A stretch of 64,000 nt of DNA from Phragmites australis (GCF_958298935.1 NC_084922.1:17114501-17178500); one strand, 5' to 3'. Numbered from the stretch's first letter, positions 13,288 to 27,267 are shown. The notes: generated by a model not told the origin, from the sequence alone. Numbers and translations are program-made.

Positions 13288-14294
13288 CTTTGTGATATCC
13301 AACTGCTTGACAAAGGAGTGATTTGAGGCTTGAACGATCTTAAAATGGATCAGGGAGATTGGCAAATTTTCTAAGCTCAATTTACATTTGTGAAAATATC
13401 TTTTTAGTTATCACATAGGATTGCAAATATTTCCCTTGCTTAGACCCAGGTGTTTAATTGCTTTATAGTTGATATTGTTGTTAACCAAGACTTGTGTAGT
13501 GATCAATTGTTTTAGTTCTGCCTTAAAATCAATTAAAGCGCTTAGATGGTAGTGTTGGTTGTTGGCTGAGAGGGGGAATTTGGGACATGGATATGTTGTT
13601 GCGAGTCGGCTAGTGTTCGAGGCAGAGGCAATAGTCGATGGGGAACTCACTAGGGCCTTCCGTCGGATGAGGAGGCAGATGCGACTGCACCGAGGCTTCC
13701 CTTGGAGGCCGATGACATCGGTAACGTTAGTGGACACAATGAGGTCAGACTTGGTGACTCCCGCCGCATGGAGAGAGAGAGAGCTATCAATGGAAAGTGG
13801 GTCCTCCGAAGCCTGTTCCTAATGGTTGCTCCTACAAGGAGGAGGTTGAGGGGCGACGGGCGGTAGAGGAAGGGCGTCATAGAGGCAACACACGAAAGAA
13901 ACCATCACTGAGAGCAAACTCTACTTTAGGAACTGATTCCAATTCTAATAATATTAAAATAAATGCTAAATAACCATCGAATGAAAATTTGCCTCCAAAT
14001 CATGCGCGTTTCGTACCGTACATGCATATGAAGATACATGATGTAGCCTTTTTCTCTAGTAAGCTCAGGAACTCCGGTGAGCTCTCCAACTCCAGCGAGA
14101 TTGGTTCGAGGTAGAGTCAGGGGATATGGGGTTAGGGTTTTGAGGGATTTGGTGGCTGTTAGCTGTAGAGGGATGCCCAAAGAAGTTGGCTGGCCTGATG
14201 GTGGGCGTGCAACAAGTGGGATGGCAAGGCAGTAGGGCCACAACCCGTTGAGGTGATGGAGGACTACCGGTCGGGTGGGGCATGCGGCGCAGGT
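13288..14294. other. Intergenic sequence between two LTRs, no gene recognised
   Basis: Contains overlapping short ORFs on both strands (13411-14283) with no recognisable domain and no consistent frame. 13550-13880 is locally GC-richer and might derive from a transposon leader or captured gene piece, but I recognise nothing. Confidence 0.3.
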
Positions 14295-14936
14295 GATGAT
14301 TTCATAGTCCTATCATTTCATTGAGCACTCATATGCATCATGAGTATCATATGTAAATTTTTAAGCATTGTTAAATTGAAATTCAAATTTAAATTCATAA
14401 TATGAATTAAATGTAAAATGATGCAATGTGAAGCAGCTAATTTTTTTTTACCATACAACAAAGGGTTGCCACCAATTTTTGAAATTAGAGCATTACTTAA
14501 AAATAGTGATTTTCCAAAAATTTTGGGAATTGTCTAGGAGCCATAAAAATTCATGGAAGATTTAAAAGTAGTCAACTTTGGAGAATTTAATTTAAATTTG
14601 ACTCAAGTTTTTTAGGTCGAACCAATTAAAATGGATTTATGATTAATTATGGAGTCACCGCGAAAATTAGGATAAAATTTGGATCTCTCTATGTACCCCT
14701 AATCAACAGAATAAGGCGGAGTGGGGGGGGGGGGGAGAGAAAATGGAGTGGATTTTACGGTTCATCCGACCTTACACGTCATCGCGTTCTCCTTCCTTCC
14801 GTTCTATCGTGCAAGGGAGACGTGCCATGCGGCCAACGACCTCTGCTCTAGTCGGTGACGTCGTTCAACACCGATTTCCCTCCCTCTCTCTGCTCTCTCC
14901 TCTCCCAGTCGTCGTGCAAGCCGTCAAGAGGCCAGT

Positions 14937-14995
<59 letters not shown>

Positions 14996-17800
14996 CTCAC
15001 TCCTGAGCTCCACTCAAGCATCAGCAGCACAGAAGCTCTCGGAGCCACCAGAGGAGGCCGCCAGGGGCATCTCTGCTGGATGCCACCGCCATCTCTCCAT
15101 CCACCGCACTGGCCACTTCGAGATCCACCCCCGCCAGCGAATTCTCTGCTCTGAGCCCTCCCTTGCCTAGCCAACCCTGCCACGGGCTTCACCTCGAGCA
15201 GGTGAGCCTCCTACACCGTCCCCCCTCCTCTCTCCCTCGCTGCGCAGCGCCGCCGCCACTCCGGTCGCCGCTGATGCCTGCATGCCACCCTACGTGACTT
15301 CACATGCTGAACCTCCTGATGCTTGCAAGCTCTGATACCGCGCCGTCGTTCATCGCTGATTTAGCGGGTCTGACCGCTCACAACTTTTCAAATGAACTCA
15401 GGCTAAGTTCCTAGTGGTCTGACCGCCGCTGACCCGCTTTAACTGCTAATCCATTTTGACTAGGGCCAATTAGGTTATACAGAAAATAATTACTTATGCA
15501 TTGTTAAATCGAGTGAAATCTTGTAAAATCCATACAAAATTGTAGGCAGCTCCAAAACATTATGAAACAAACTTTTTTAGTTTTGTACTGTCATGTTCTA
15601 CATATTAAAACTGCTAGTGCTTATGAAAATTGTTTCTAGAATTTATTAAATGGGATAAACGCTCTAAATCTTGATTAATTTGTAATTAATTAATATAATT
15701 TCCAAAATTGGTGAAATCAATTTTTCTAGTCTTTTTATGATCCATACTATCTACAAAAAAATAGATTTTCACATGAATTATTTGTTTAACATGCCTTTTC
15801 TTGCAATATTTAGAGTGACCAAATAAACATGTAAATTTATATAGAAATGAATAAAAATCCAAATAATATGAAACCACTTCTAATTACTCTTTAGTTGCAC
15901 CCTACACAGTAAAAATGTTTCCAGGCATAAACATATTATTTTTAACCTGAGCTTTAATTATGTTAATCCAATAAACTATAAGCCAACCTTTTAGGATAGA
16001 CCTGCACTAAATGATTATACCATGAGCATGTGAACTCTAATTCAAGTAATTCCTTTTGCATGCATCCGTAACATTGTGCACTACATCTTAACCAAATTTC
16101 ATGAAATTTGGAGCATCTCTCATGGCAAATCATTCATGCTCGTAGCAATGCATCTGTTTATTCTTTAGAGAGCAACGAACTAGAGAGTGGCATGGGTGGT
16201 TGAGGTGACATTGGGGAGTGAAGCAACTGATGTTAAAGGCAAGCATCTATCCTTTAGTTTTGCGAATGCTTGAGGATTAATATTTCTATTGTTATGTATG
16301 TCTAGTTGCATATGTTGTGGTGATGGGTAAACCTATTTGAATGCAGGAGCTATCCTTGGCTATTGATTTATACGTTCCTTGTAACCTGAGATGATGAGTA
16401 GATGTCGTAAGGTTATTTATTGGTGTATGCTTAGCCATGCTTAGACGATCAGTAGAAGTCGGGGGTTGGTGGCATGCCATCATTCACAAGTATAGGTCCT
16501 ATCATGTTGAGGTTCATGTTCAATTCTGAGGTATCCATGAATGTGGAATTACAAGATTTGGATGAATAGTAGGAGTGTTGGGGAAAGCAGTCTCAAGCAC
16601 TATAGCTTCACTTGAGTTGATTAAGGATGGACTGTTGATACTGTTGTCTTAAGCACTTTTCATACTTTCATATATTTAATTATTGTACGAAAAAGGCAAT
16701 TATCTTATGTCATGTCAGCATTTGGCCTGTGACCCTTTGAAGCGTACGAGAAAATGATAAGAAGATGCAAGGTGATGAAAATCCTTGGGATGTCCGGGAC
16801 ATGCCCTTGGTACCCTCAGTGCCATAGGGATAGGTGCAAATGGTTAGTTCTAAGTTTAAGAAAGGTTGTCACGAGAGTCAAGTGGATGGACTAATGCCAT
16901 GCAAAGTGTAGGAACTATTCAAACAGCTGCGATCTCGGTCATGACCGTGCTTTTGTACATTAGGAATCAATCGTAGAGTCACGTGTCGATCGTTGTCGAG
17001 TATAAATGTTTATCAAGAGAGTGCATTATGAGATTTGTGGAGGATGAGAACATGATTATGTATGATTTCATTATGTTACTTGTAACACTTAGTTGGGAAA
17101 AATTATTTACTTGTAGGTGCTGTCCCTAAGTCACTTTATTTTGCTTATTAAGTCTAGTGCTCAATTATGATTAATGTTGCGTTTATGCGCACCCCACACA
17201 CACACATGCATATATATATGGCCTCATTCTCATCTACATATATATAATGTGTGTGTTAGTTTTGTGAGTACCCTCGTACTCATGGAGCTATGTTTAAGCT
17301 TTTGTAGGTGAGAATGAGGCCATATTTGGCTCTTTTTACCCTGTCGATGCCGATGATGGGCAAGAGTAGTCGTTGTTCGTTTAGAAGCTAACTCCAGTGG
17401 TGCTTGTGGGATGAGCACCATCAGCCTTTTATTTGCTTTTGCATTTAATTTCCGCCGAATGTTCAGGTGCTAAGTAAAGAGTTGTGATTGTAATATAATA
17501 CCTAGATCATGTTTAATCAAGTGGAGAGATCAAACTTGTGGATGTGATGCATCTCATTTAAATATCTGAATTTGCACTTGGACTTGTAATTTGTGTGATG
17601 GATCAAGACATGTAATGTGATCTAAAATTTGCATTATTTATGTCTTGTGATGTGAAGTGATGTTGTAAACGATATGCGAGTGAATCTTTGGCATTGTCTG
17701 AGACCTATATTGGGGAATACCGGGATTGGTCCTGTTTTAATTGAATTTATGCCTTGTGATGTTATCATTTAGATGTGTGTTAGCTCATGACTTGTCGAAT
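14295..17800 (+). mobile_element. Decayed gypsy LTR-like repeat, plus orientation
   Basis: Shows the same internal order as the LTR at 10399-13287: an AT-rich opening, a CT-rich leader (with a (CT)26 microsatellite), a middle section without coding sequence, and a tail containing GAGTACCCTCGTACTC (17266-17281) followed by GTAGGTGAGAATGAGGCC and GATGGGCAAGAGTAG, parallel to 12945-13020. Ends are approximate, particularly the 3' end, because the last 200 bases diverge. No gag/pol. A CACACACATGCATATATATA tract lies near 17200-17219. Confidence 0.45.
14942..14993. repeat. (CT)26 microsatellite
   Basis: An uninterrupted CT dinucleotide run inside the pyrimidine-rich leader of the LTR-like repeat. 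It creates spurious SLSLSL / RERERE reading frames on both strands. Confidence 0.95.
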
Positions 17801-19063
17801 GGCAAGAATGTGCTAGCTCTCATATTTATGGATAGTCTGACGAGTTCAATTAAGTCGAGTGCAATTTGGTCGGCTCTCTATAGATGAGCTCATGGAATTA
17901 ACTAAATAGGTCAAATATGTTTTCAAGAATTAAAGTTCCTAAAATTATATGTTAATATTTGCTTATATGTTGTTTTTGTTTTGTGGTAATTAATATTTAG
18001 TATATAATTAAATAAGTACTAGAGAAAATAGGAAAGAATAAGAAAGAAAATAGAAAAGATTACCCAGGCCAAATCCCTTCTTTCCCTTTCAGCCCATCCC
18101 CTTCTCTCTCTTTCCTCTTCCTTCAGCCCTTTTCCTCTCTCTGACCCACTCCTCATCTTTGGCTAGCTACTCTATTTGGGTCCAGCTTATTTCCTCATGT
18201 TTCGTAGGTTGCTTCACCTCGCACCGTAACCCATGTTGTCATCCGCCGTCGTCATCTTCGTCCTCGCGTGCCGCAGCTATTATCCATCTGAAAATCCACT
18301 GGAAACAAATCTTCTCTGTGCAAAGTCCAAATGAGATACGAGAAGGGGGCCTTCGAAAAGGTTACCAACAGAATCGAATCAATCTCCACAACCAATTAAC
18401 AACCCTATCTCCAAATGATCTCAGTTCAAACCCAATATCGAGTTAGAGATAGAGTCGTTGCCGCGAAACCCTAATAGTTTTGAACCTGGGATCCCCTTGC
18501 TCTTCCTCTATAAATTGAAGGTCATCTACCCTTCTCCAGACCGTCCCAAGTCTCCCCTCCCCTAAGTTTTCACTGAGGAATCGATGCTGTGTTGCACTAT
18601 CCGTGGAGATCTGAAGCTTCCTCTACCCTTCATCATCGCCAAACATCTACGAAGCATCTCGTTGCCCAGAGTAGCCTCAAAAAGAGATCATGAAGCTTCC
18701 TAACAATCTTCTGCCACTCATCGGCGTTCCCTGAGGAGTATAGTGTCATATTCAATCGCCTCTAGCTGAGTGCCACAGCGAAGCAAGAAGTCGCCGTTGT
18801 CTTCTACGTTGAAAGCAAGCAAGGTGAGCTGCAATCATTAGATCACAAGCGTGTGGCCTAGATTAGAAAACCCGTACCCCTTCAATTAGATCTAATCTAA
18901 GCCGTCAGATTCACAATCTATGGCCCAGATTCACAATCTCGGTCAGTTGCCTAGTCATCTCACCATGTAAGCGCCAAGTCAGCAACTTTAGCCTACATGG
19001 CAGTCTAGGTGTGTCCAATCAGCTATGCAGTGCTTGCCACCTCACTGACTGCATCAGCTCCTA
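17801..19063 (+). mobile_element. Part 1 of a disrupted gypsy-type LTR of a second family
   Basis: Pyrimidine-rich block (18075-18150), a TATA-like CTATAAATTG near 18510, then a leader containing CCGTCAGATTCACAATC and CACCTCACTGACTGC wording typical of grass gypsy LTRs. It seems to continue at 22140-23075 on the other side of an inserted LTR. The start is uncertain and no coding domain is present. Confidence 0.35.
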
Positions 19064-22000
19064 TGTGGAACCGTCCAAACTGTATTCTAATTAATTATTA
19101 GGACGATCATTTACACAATCACGTCTACAATGATTAACCAGAATCTAATCTCGGTAGTCCCAGCAAGTGTTTTATACCCAAGATCGAAACATAAGCATTT
19201 ACAATATGATTCATCACATCAATGTATTAAAAGAGCGAGTAATGAAATTATATTACAAGTCTTTAAGTTATTACAATCTCACAATAATTTACATAGCATG
19301 AACACTAGGAGGACAAAAGATAGTTTAAACTCCTAGTTGATTAGAGTTACTACGCAGTGAAAAATAATACATGAACGACAAAAGATGGGTAATGTCATGT
19401 GTCTTAAGCATCATCCCAAAACGACATCTCACGAGTAGATATCACTAATCTCGTCCGTCAGCATGCGTGAAGTAGTCGAACACTAACTCTTCCCCACCTG
19501 CACAGCAAAGCAATATGAGTACAAAGGTACTCGCAAGACTTTATTCATAATGGATACATATAATAACCCAACTCCAAGGATAATGCATTTGGATGAATTA
19601 GTAAGGAATCAGCCATAAGGTTAAGTGAATTCATATGCAAAGCAGTTTTGACACAAGTATGTGAGCTTCTACAATTTAACTAATTGTGCCCTCTTATATA
19701 GGGATCAACATCATAAACATAATTTTACATGAAACCATCTCATAACCAACATCAACCATCACAACTACTTCCCACATCAGGACTCTACGACTGATGCAAA
19801 TGGATAGAAGCGTGCTCATAACCAAGAGCGCGGTAATTTGAATTGATCTTATACCATGCAGGGGGTACAACTTTATCCACATGACATGAGGACCATTCGG
19901 CTTTTGCGACCTACTAAAGTCCACACAAGGGGTACACGTGACAACCTTTCTCAATAAGCCCCAACCGTTTGAACACACACCTATAGGTGCGGAGGTCATC
20001 TAGAACTACTCCCTGAGCAAACTAGATACCTCTACAAACCTATTATGACCACAACATCATAGAATCGCATACCAAATGGTAACAGCTACAAAGGTATTCA
20101 TCTCATCGGTCCCATAGCCAGATACGTAGTAAGTACAGAAAAGTGCTAAAGCCAACTGCAATAACAAACAGTGCTTAATCGATGCAAGCGGTCTATGGCA
20201 TCCAGGTTCCTCTCTCAACCTACCCCTAACACCGCTCACATCTCGTCTCATTCAACCAACTCTTCATCCCAACATCATTATCATCGTGAAAATAATTAAG
20301 TCTTATAGCTCGCAAACAATGGTTGAACCACCGCTTGACTTCTACCAAGGATCTATACATTTCTAGGCATTTCGTATAACTTTTAAGTTAGACAATGACA
20401 TGTTATACTCAGGTTACAAAGATTGGAAACATCAATAAATCAAGGTAGGAGTGATGTAACAATATAGGTTCTACCCACATAACCTAACCGCGACTCACTA
20501 TCATGCACGATATACATAAAGCAATAATTTATCAATTTAGATTCCACATGATCCAAATTATAAGGGGAAATATGCTTAGATGCTTGCCTTAGTACTCAGC
20601 TTCACAATTCACAGCAATACACTCTGGATCGCCCCCGATCACACTTATGTCATGCTCCATTCTCTAAAGAAAAGCGCATGCAATGCGATGAGAAGAAAAG
20701 CGCATGCAATGCGATGAGCATGAATGAGGTGCAATGAGGTATGCTACAATATGCATAAAGTATGAGGATGTAGTACAACAAGTTAAGTGTACAAAGACAC
20801 GCAATAGAACAATGAGACATCTGATCCAAGCATCATCTAACATTCTGACTGAAATATGGAAGTTCTGAATTGAGGTCAGAACTTCTGGGTTGTACTCCAA
20901 ATAAGGGTTTTCGAGTTGGCAAGTTCTATTTAATTTGGAAGTTCCAAATTGATGTTGGAACTTCTGGGTGCTCAGAATGTCTGAGTGGGGTTCTGAATAG
21001 GGGCTCTCGGTTTGGCTAAGTTGGATTAACCAGGAAGTTTCGGGCTAGAATCTAGAACTTCTGGGTAGGGGTTCTCTAGATGTTTTAACTCGGTTTAACC
21101 TGGAACTTCTAGGCTACGATCCAGAACTTCCGGGTTCTGGCAGAGGTGAGTTTTTTTATGGTTCGACGAACGATTCAACTTGCATGCTAAACCCTAACCC
21201 ATATAAGTATGTATTGGCACTAAAACATGGATTCTAGAACTAATTTACCTACTCCACAAGCATGATTCACTAGCCCTCTCTCTTTCAACATTTCCCTACG
21301 AGCTCCAATTTAACAAGAATGAAAGGTGCTTTGAAACTCCAAGAACGTAGTTGCAAAACCTATCCAAATGCCAACTAATTTGCGCATTATCACCATGAAA
21401 AACCTAGGAGACTTACTCCACTGTCCTTGTTGATGTTGGTGACTGCCGGTTGGGGAAGAAACAGAGGAGAATAGCTCAGAGAAGAGGAACAAGTTGCTGC
21501 TGAAATTTTCAGAGAAAAGGGGTAATGAAAATGGAGTGGAAATCATCAAAATCTCCTTACATGCAACTGAAACTTAGATGGATGGATAGCTAGGGAAATG
21601 GGGAAGACAATGATGTGGTATGCATACCTCGATTCAGCTTCTTGAGGGAAGATTTTTGGGAGAAAGAGAGAGTTTGAGGGAGAGGGAGAACTTCTGCTCT
21701 TGTGCTGCCGGTTTGGGGAGGGAGAGAGTGAGAGAGAATGAGGGGGAAGGTGGGGCTGCTAGCGCAGCCGAGTGGAGAGGGAGGGGTGAGGTGGTGGGCC
21801 GGCCAAGTGGGGCCCACATGCTAGAGAAACAAGTAGATTTCAGCTGCAAAAAATGTTCCTTCTTTTCCCATTTTATTAATCCAAAACGAGGTGCTCTAAT
21901 GCTCCAAAAATTCTAGGAATTTTTGTGCCATAATTACAGTACGAAAGGATCCCATTTTAAATGGATTCACCCACAATGCCTATGCAAAACTAAAACTAAA

Positions 22001-22139
22001 AGAAAACGATCGTGGATTTTCATAACACTTGGTCAAGGTTAAGCCACCATTAGAAATAACAAACACTCAACAATTAAACATGATGCTTATGATGCACGAT
22101 TATACTTAATGACATATTTGCGAGATTTGGGATGTGAGA
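19064..22139 (-). mobile_element. Gypsy LTR (about 3.1 kb), minus orientation, inserted in another LTR
   Basis: On the plus strand it begins TGTGGAACCGTCCAAACTG and ends TTTGGGATGTGAGA, matching the ends of the neighbouring LTR 23076-26082 (TGTTATGGGAAACCGTCC ... TTTGGGATGCGACA). Shared internal landmarks are ATTAACCAGAAT, CGGTAGTCCC, GAGTACAAAGGTACTC (19517-19532), the AAGTTCCGGG-type array (20830-21145) and a purine-rich GAGAGA leader (21650-21790). The terminal CA has decayed to GA and no clear 5-bp target duplication is left (TCCTA versus GATCA). No gag/pol attached, so probably solo. Confidence 0.6.
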
Positions 22140-23075
22140 GATCAACACTGTCAGCCACCTTAGTAGCCACGCAAGCACCACGTCAGTGCTAGAGTCCATG
22201 TGTCAACCTAGTCAACAACACATTCAACATTTCTTTTTCTTTTTTTACTAACATCATCATAGGGTTTGGCGACAATAAATAGGTTTTTTAGCACAAAAAT
22301 AATTATGTTAATTAGTTTTATTTAGTAAAAAAATTAATAAGTTTTTATTTAATAAATAAATTTAATGTTTTTCTTTAGTTAAATAAATTATAATAAATGC
22401 TACAAAAATTCTAAAAATCCTATATTGCTCTAAAAAAAACTCTAGAAAATTTATAATCACTTAGTTCCATCTAAATTAGTCTTTTTTTCCAGTTTTAAGT
22501 TTCCAGAAGTTCTATCTTGTTAATTGTAGCTTCGATTTGATATGTTCTTGCGCCAAAATTGTCAGAAAATCATAATTTATCTAGTGATGTTGTTTGTTAT
22601 GTGCTATTTTATTCTTTTTGGTTTTTTATGTTTCTTTGTTGTCTTTCCGATTATTTTCGTGAGTGGATGCCAACGTTCCCGAGGAGCAGGAAGGACTTCA
22701 AGACCAAGACTTTGCTGAAGACCTAACTAAGTATTAGGAAGACAAGTTGTGTCATTAACCATAATGCATGCTAATAATATTGCCGAGAATCCTAAGCTAG
22801 GCTATACCCAAGTTTTTTTTGTAACATCCTTATTACCATGGTTATTGTTTGGTTATGGAATGGTAGTTCATGCTTAGCCTTTCTTTGGGATGGTGATAAT
22901 GATAATTGCTCAACTACACCGGCTAAAGGTTTTATGCAACTATGATAAAACTGATGGAACAATTTCTATAGTAACTTGGAAATTCGGATTTGAGCAAGTG
23001 ATTGGATGAGACAGGTGGATGTTGCACTGATGGGTTGGTGGTTGTCTTGCTCAAATCATTTAAGGACCGGTTCGC
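22140..23075 (+). mobile_element. Part 2 of the disrupted second-family gypsy-type LTR
   Basis: Continues the leader style of 18880-19063 (CACGTCAGTGC, GTCAACCTAGTCAAC), then a long AT-rich stretch rich in AAATTCTAAAAATCC-type wording and a GAGGAGCAGGAAGGACTTCAAG block characteristic of certain grass gypsy LTRs. It is cut at 23075 by the Tekay-like element. Assignment rests on style and position, not on a full alignment. Confidence 0.35.
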
Positions 23076-26000
23076 TGTTATGGGAAACCGTCCAAATAAT
23101 ATTCTAATTAATCACAAGGAGGATTATTATTCATAATCACAACCTCAATGATTAACCAGAATATCAGTCCGGTAGTCCCGGCATGTGTTTTGTGCCCAAG
23201 GATCGGAACACATGCCTGCCATCATGTACATCACAACATAGCTTAATAAAGAGCTAGTAATAAACATTATATTACAAGTATTAAGTATACAACTGATTTT
23301 AATAATTTACAACAAAAGCGAGCTAAGAGGAGGCAAAACCTCTCAACTCCTAACCACAAAAGAACTACACAGCAAAAAATTAAACTTATGAACAACAAAA
23401 GAAAACGGCGCCGCATGCCCTTAGGCACCGTCTCAACAAGCCACCTTCAGAGTAGGATGCACTACTCTTGCCCACCACCCTGATCGGCAGGCATGAAGTA
23501 GCCAAAAACAGCCTCTTCTCCAGCAACAGGAGTACCTGAAAGCGCAAGCATGAGTACGAAGGTACTCGCAAGACTTAAACCATATAGAGCACATATACAT
23601 AGCTCAACTCCAAGGATTATGCATTGATCATTAGCAAGGATGAACCACAGCTTAAGTAAAACATAAGCACTAAGCATCCTAGACATATGTGTGAGCGACT
23701 GAAACTTTACCAAAACAAAAGAAAACTGCCCTGCAACTAACAACTGAACAAGTGTAACTGTAAACAACATGTATATCAATAAGTAACAAGAACCAACACC
23801 ACCATCTCCCACATACCGAACTACAAACCATACTCGACACTCTACGACCGATGCAGATGGACAGAAGCATGTTCATGACCGAGAGCGCGGCAGTTCGAAT
23901 TGTTTATACACCCTAAAGGGGGATACTCCTGGACCCACACGACACGAGGACCATTTGACTTGTGCCACCGGCCAAATTGCACACAAGGGGTACACATGAC
24001 AACCTTTCTCAACCAACCCCAACCGTATGGATCATGCATCGTTCGGCGCGGCGGTACTAGAACTACTCCCGTAGCAAACTAGTACCGCTACAAGCCCGTC
24101 TGCTCACACTGTCAATGTCCAAGCCCAAAAAACCACAGCTGTGAAGGTATTCGGCTCGCCTTACCATTAGATCGGCATGTGGTGAGTAAGGTAAGTGCTA
24201 AAGCCAACAACACCGACGATCGGTGCTTAATCAGCGCAAGGCGGTCTACGGTGTCTAGTTTTCCTCTACCGACCTACCCAGAGGAACTGCACATCCGGGC
24301 AGGGTAAAACACCATCCTAGTACCGCCCACACCTCATCTCAGACTCACCACTCATACAACCATCTCAACCTCAACAAGTGTATGTAATCATAGGAAGGTC
24401 CTATGCTCGCGAACAACGGGATGCGTCATCGTTCGACTTCTATCGAATGACCTATGTATGGCTAAGCATATAAGTTGAACTCATATCTAGACATTGACAA
24501 CATCCCAAGGCTACAAGGAATGTGAATACACAAGTATTCAAGGTAGAAGAATGCAATCGGCATAGGTTCTACCTATTGGTATCCGACACTGACTCACTAA
24601 ACATGCATATATACATAAACATATTTCATCAATTTTAGACTTATCCAATTTCACAAGAGTGATCGATATGCTTAGTTGCTCTCCTGGATGCACTGACTCA
24701 AACAGGTGGGACGCCTCGGGATCACCCTAGACCTCCAGGATCGACGGATCGACGCTCTCTAAAAAGGATCAACACGTGTAATGCAAATGAGTATGAATGA
24801 AGTGCAAAAAGTATGTCACAAAGCTTAACAACATGCTAGAAGTATAATATATGCGAATCAATGCAATACTAAACGATCTAAATGAAATCCAGAAATTAAC
24901 AGCCATCCAAGGTATCCGGAATGGTTTGGAGTATCCGGGCTCGGACCCTCCGAGTGACCCTCCAAAAGAGGTTCTCGGTTACTGCCTTTTATTTGACTGC
25001 CCCGGAGTTCCGGAGCATCCGGGCCATCCTACAGTGAAGGCTCTCGGTTAGCACTATTCTAACTTGACTCAGAACCTCCGGGTTGGTCCGGACTATCCAG
25101 GATGTGCCAAACACTCCGAGTGAGGTTCCGAATGAAGCTCTTGGCTACACGACCACACAACTACCCGGAGTCTCCAGGTTTGTCCAGATTATCCGAGTGA
25201 TACAGACTTGGTTCCTCACAATTTTTCCCCTCGATGATTTGACTTATTTCACAAATCTGTGCTACACAAACGTGCATATGCCCTATCCAAAAGGTTCTAA
25301 ACCAAACTCGCACCCTAAACCCTAACCAATTTTGAACACAATTCAACGGACAAATTCTGCTGAACCCGGGGTATCCGGGTGAGTCCGAAATTTCTGAGCC
25401 AGCCTAGAAAACTATTCTTGAGTGGATTTTTGGTTGATTTGAGTTGCGATCTTTTCCAAGCCCAAAGGGGACATGTTAGGGATAGTCTAAGGGTACTAGA
25501 ACTTGCTCATCAACTACCAACACGACTCTATAGCTCAAATTCGACCAAAACTCCATTTTTGCTCTCAAAAGCTCAAGAACGCCAATAACTTCAAGAACTA
25601 CTCGATTCTTCCATGAAAACGAAAATGGATTGGATAGATGAGTAGCTCATGAGCTACAGAATACAATGGTACCACATGCATACCTTGAATCCTCCACTTG
25701 AGCTCGGATTTTTGGAGAAAAAGAGAGAGAGTGCTTGAGCTTGAGTGGGAGAGGGAGGGAGGGAGGGGGCAGCTGCAGCAGCTCGGGTGAGGACGTGGGG
25801 AGTGAGGAGAGGAGAGAGAGAGAGAGAGGGCAGGTGGGGTGCTGCCCACTTGAGAGAGGGAGTGGGTGGGATGGTGGGGCCACATATGGGGCCCACATGT
25901 TAGAGAAAATAGGTATTTTCAATGCAATTTCTATTCTTTTCTCCCCCAATTTCTCTTCTCTCATCCAAATTATTTTTCATGAAGTGCATTAATGCACCGA

Positions 26001-26082
26001 ATTACCATTACGCAAAATTAAGCATAATACTTAAGAAGCATGATTTTGCTTAAATGCGTGATTAAGAATTTGGGATGCGACA
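23076..26082 (-). mobile_element. 3' LTR of a Tekay-like gypsy element
   Basis: 3007 bp from TGTTATGGG to GGGATGCGACA on the plus strand (element orientation minus: TGTCGCATCCC ... CCCATAACA). Directly beyond it, at 26083-26107, lies a pyrimidine tract on plus, which is a purine-rich polypurine tract on minus, exactly where a 3' LTR should start; integrase/chromodomain coding sequence follows. Contains GAGTACGAAGGTACTC at 23552-23567, a CCGGAGTTCCGG-type array at 24895-25400 and a GAGAGA-rich leader at 25720-25870. Confidence 0.8.
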
Positions 26083-26107
26083 AACCTCCCTCCCCCTCCC
26101 CCCTTAA
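26083..26107 (-). other. Polypurine tract of the Tekay-like element
   Basis: On the minus strand this is a G/A-rich tract (plus strand AACCTCCCTCCCCCTCCCCC and following CTTAA) directly adjoining the LTR terminus TGTCGCATCCC. Its position fits the plus-strand priming site used in retroelement reverse transcription. Confidence 0.75.
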
Positions 26108-26281
26108 GAAGAATCTCATCCCGAGATTCGGCACGAGTCAGGGAGAGGTGGATAAGACTAGGAACCACGCTGTGAGAGATATCAAGCGGTGAAGTACGGA
26201 ACCTAATGCAATACTTTTATTCAACATAGTGATGAGCATAGACATGCAAGAGGTCTCAATTGTGCAAAATTTACACGATGT

Positions 26282-27264
26282 TTACAAGCTCACAAAGAGC
26301 TCAGGATACTCAAAGCGGATTTTATCCTCACACTCCCAAGTTGCCTCATCCTTGATGTGGTTGCTCCATTGGACTTTGATGAATTTTATAGAATGACACC
26401 GAGTTTTGCGTTCTGCTACATCCAATATCCGTATAGGTTGCTCACCATATGTAAGATCTGGCTGCAACTCTTGAGGTGCAACATCAACGACCTCGGTTGG
26501 AGCTCGGAGGCATTTCTTTAGTTGCGACACATGGAAGACGTTGTGCATGACGGAGAGAGACGGAGGCAAGTCCAGTTGATATGCCACTTCTCCATGTCGA
26601 GCAACAATCTAGAATGGTCCCACGTATCGAAGCGCTAATTTACCTCGGACTTGGAATCGGTGAACACCCTTGAGCGGTGAAACCTTGAGGTACACATGAT
26701 CTCCAATTGCGAACTCGAGCTCTCGGCGGCGACGATTTGCATAGCTCTTTTGCCGGGATTGAGCCGTGAGAAGACTCTTGCGGATATTCAGAACATGATC
26801 TTCCACCTCCTTGACCAAATCCGGACATAGGAAAGCCTGTTCACCGGATTCGGACCAATTCAGCGGCGTTCGGCACCTTCGGCCATATAGAGCTTCAAAC
26901 GGTGACATCTCAATACTCGCTTGGAAGCTATTGTTGTATGAGAACTCCGTGAAGGGCAAGAATATGCCCCACCTCTTCCCATAAGTGAGGACACAAGCTC
27001 GAAGCATGTCTTCCAAAATTTGATTTACCCTCTCGGTTTGGCCGTCGGTCTGAGGATGGTAAGCCGTGCTATGAAAGAGCTCGGTCTCCATGGCCTCTTG
27101 AAAACTCTTCCAGAAATGAGAAGTGAATTGGGTGCCCTGATAAAAAATGATCTTCTTCGGAACCCCATGGAGGCAAACAATTCTGGTGAGATACAACTCT
27201 GCATATTGCTTGGCCAAGAATGTGGTCTTGATGGGCAAGAAATGAGCGGACTTCGTCAATAGGC
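26282..27264 (-). pseudogene. Tekay-like gypsy integrase plus chromodomain-type tail, truncated
   Basis: Minus-strand reading frames give the C-terminal part of a gypsy polyprotein. Bases 27259-26609 encode integrase core from LTKSAHFLP through AYHPQTDGQTERVNQ (the catalytic Glu side) and GRRCRTPLNW. Bases 26587-26282 encode HNVFHVSQLKKCLRAP and a VQWSNHIKDEATWE tail resembling the chromodomain region of chromoviruses. The second catalytic Asp region, normally SDRGTQF, reads FYQGTQF, so the Asp is lost, and the two blocks are in separate frames. Everything upstream (gag, protease, RT, RNase H) is missing because the sequence ends at about 27266 in a copia LTR. A dead copy. Confidence 0.88.
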
Positions 27265-27267
27265 AAG

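Noticed and set aside
10394..13292. Target duplication CTTCA/CTTTG for the LTR at 10399-13287
   Set aside because: Only three of five bases agree, so not claimed as a duplication.
14743..15192. ORFs with SLSLSL or RERERE runs
   Set aside because: Produced by the (CT)26 microsatellite in an LTR-like leader.
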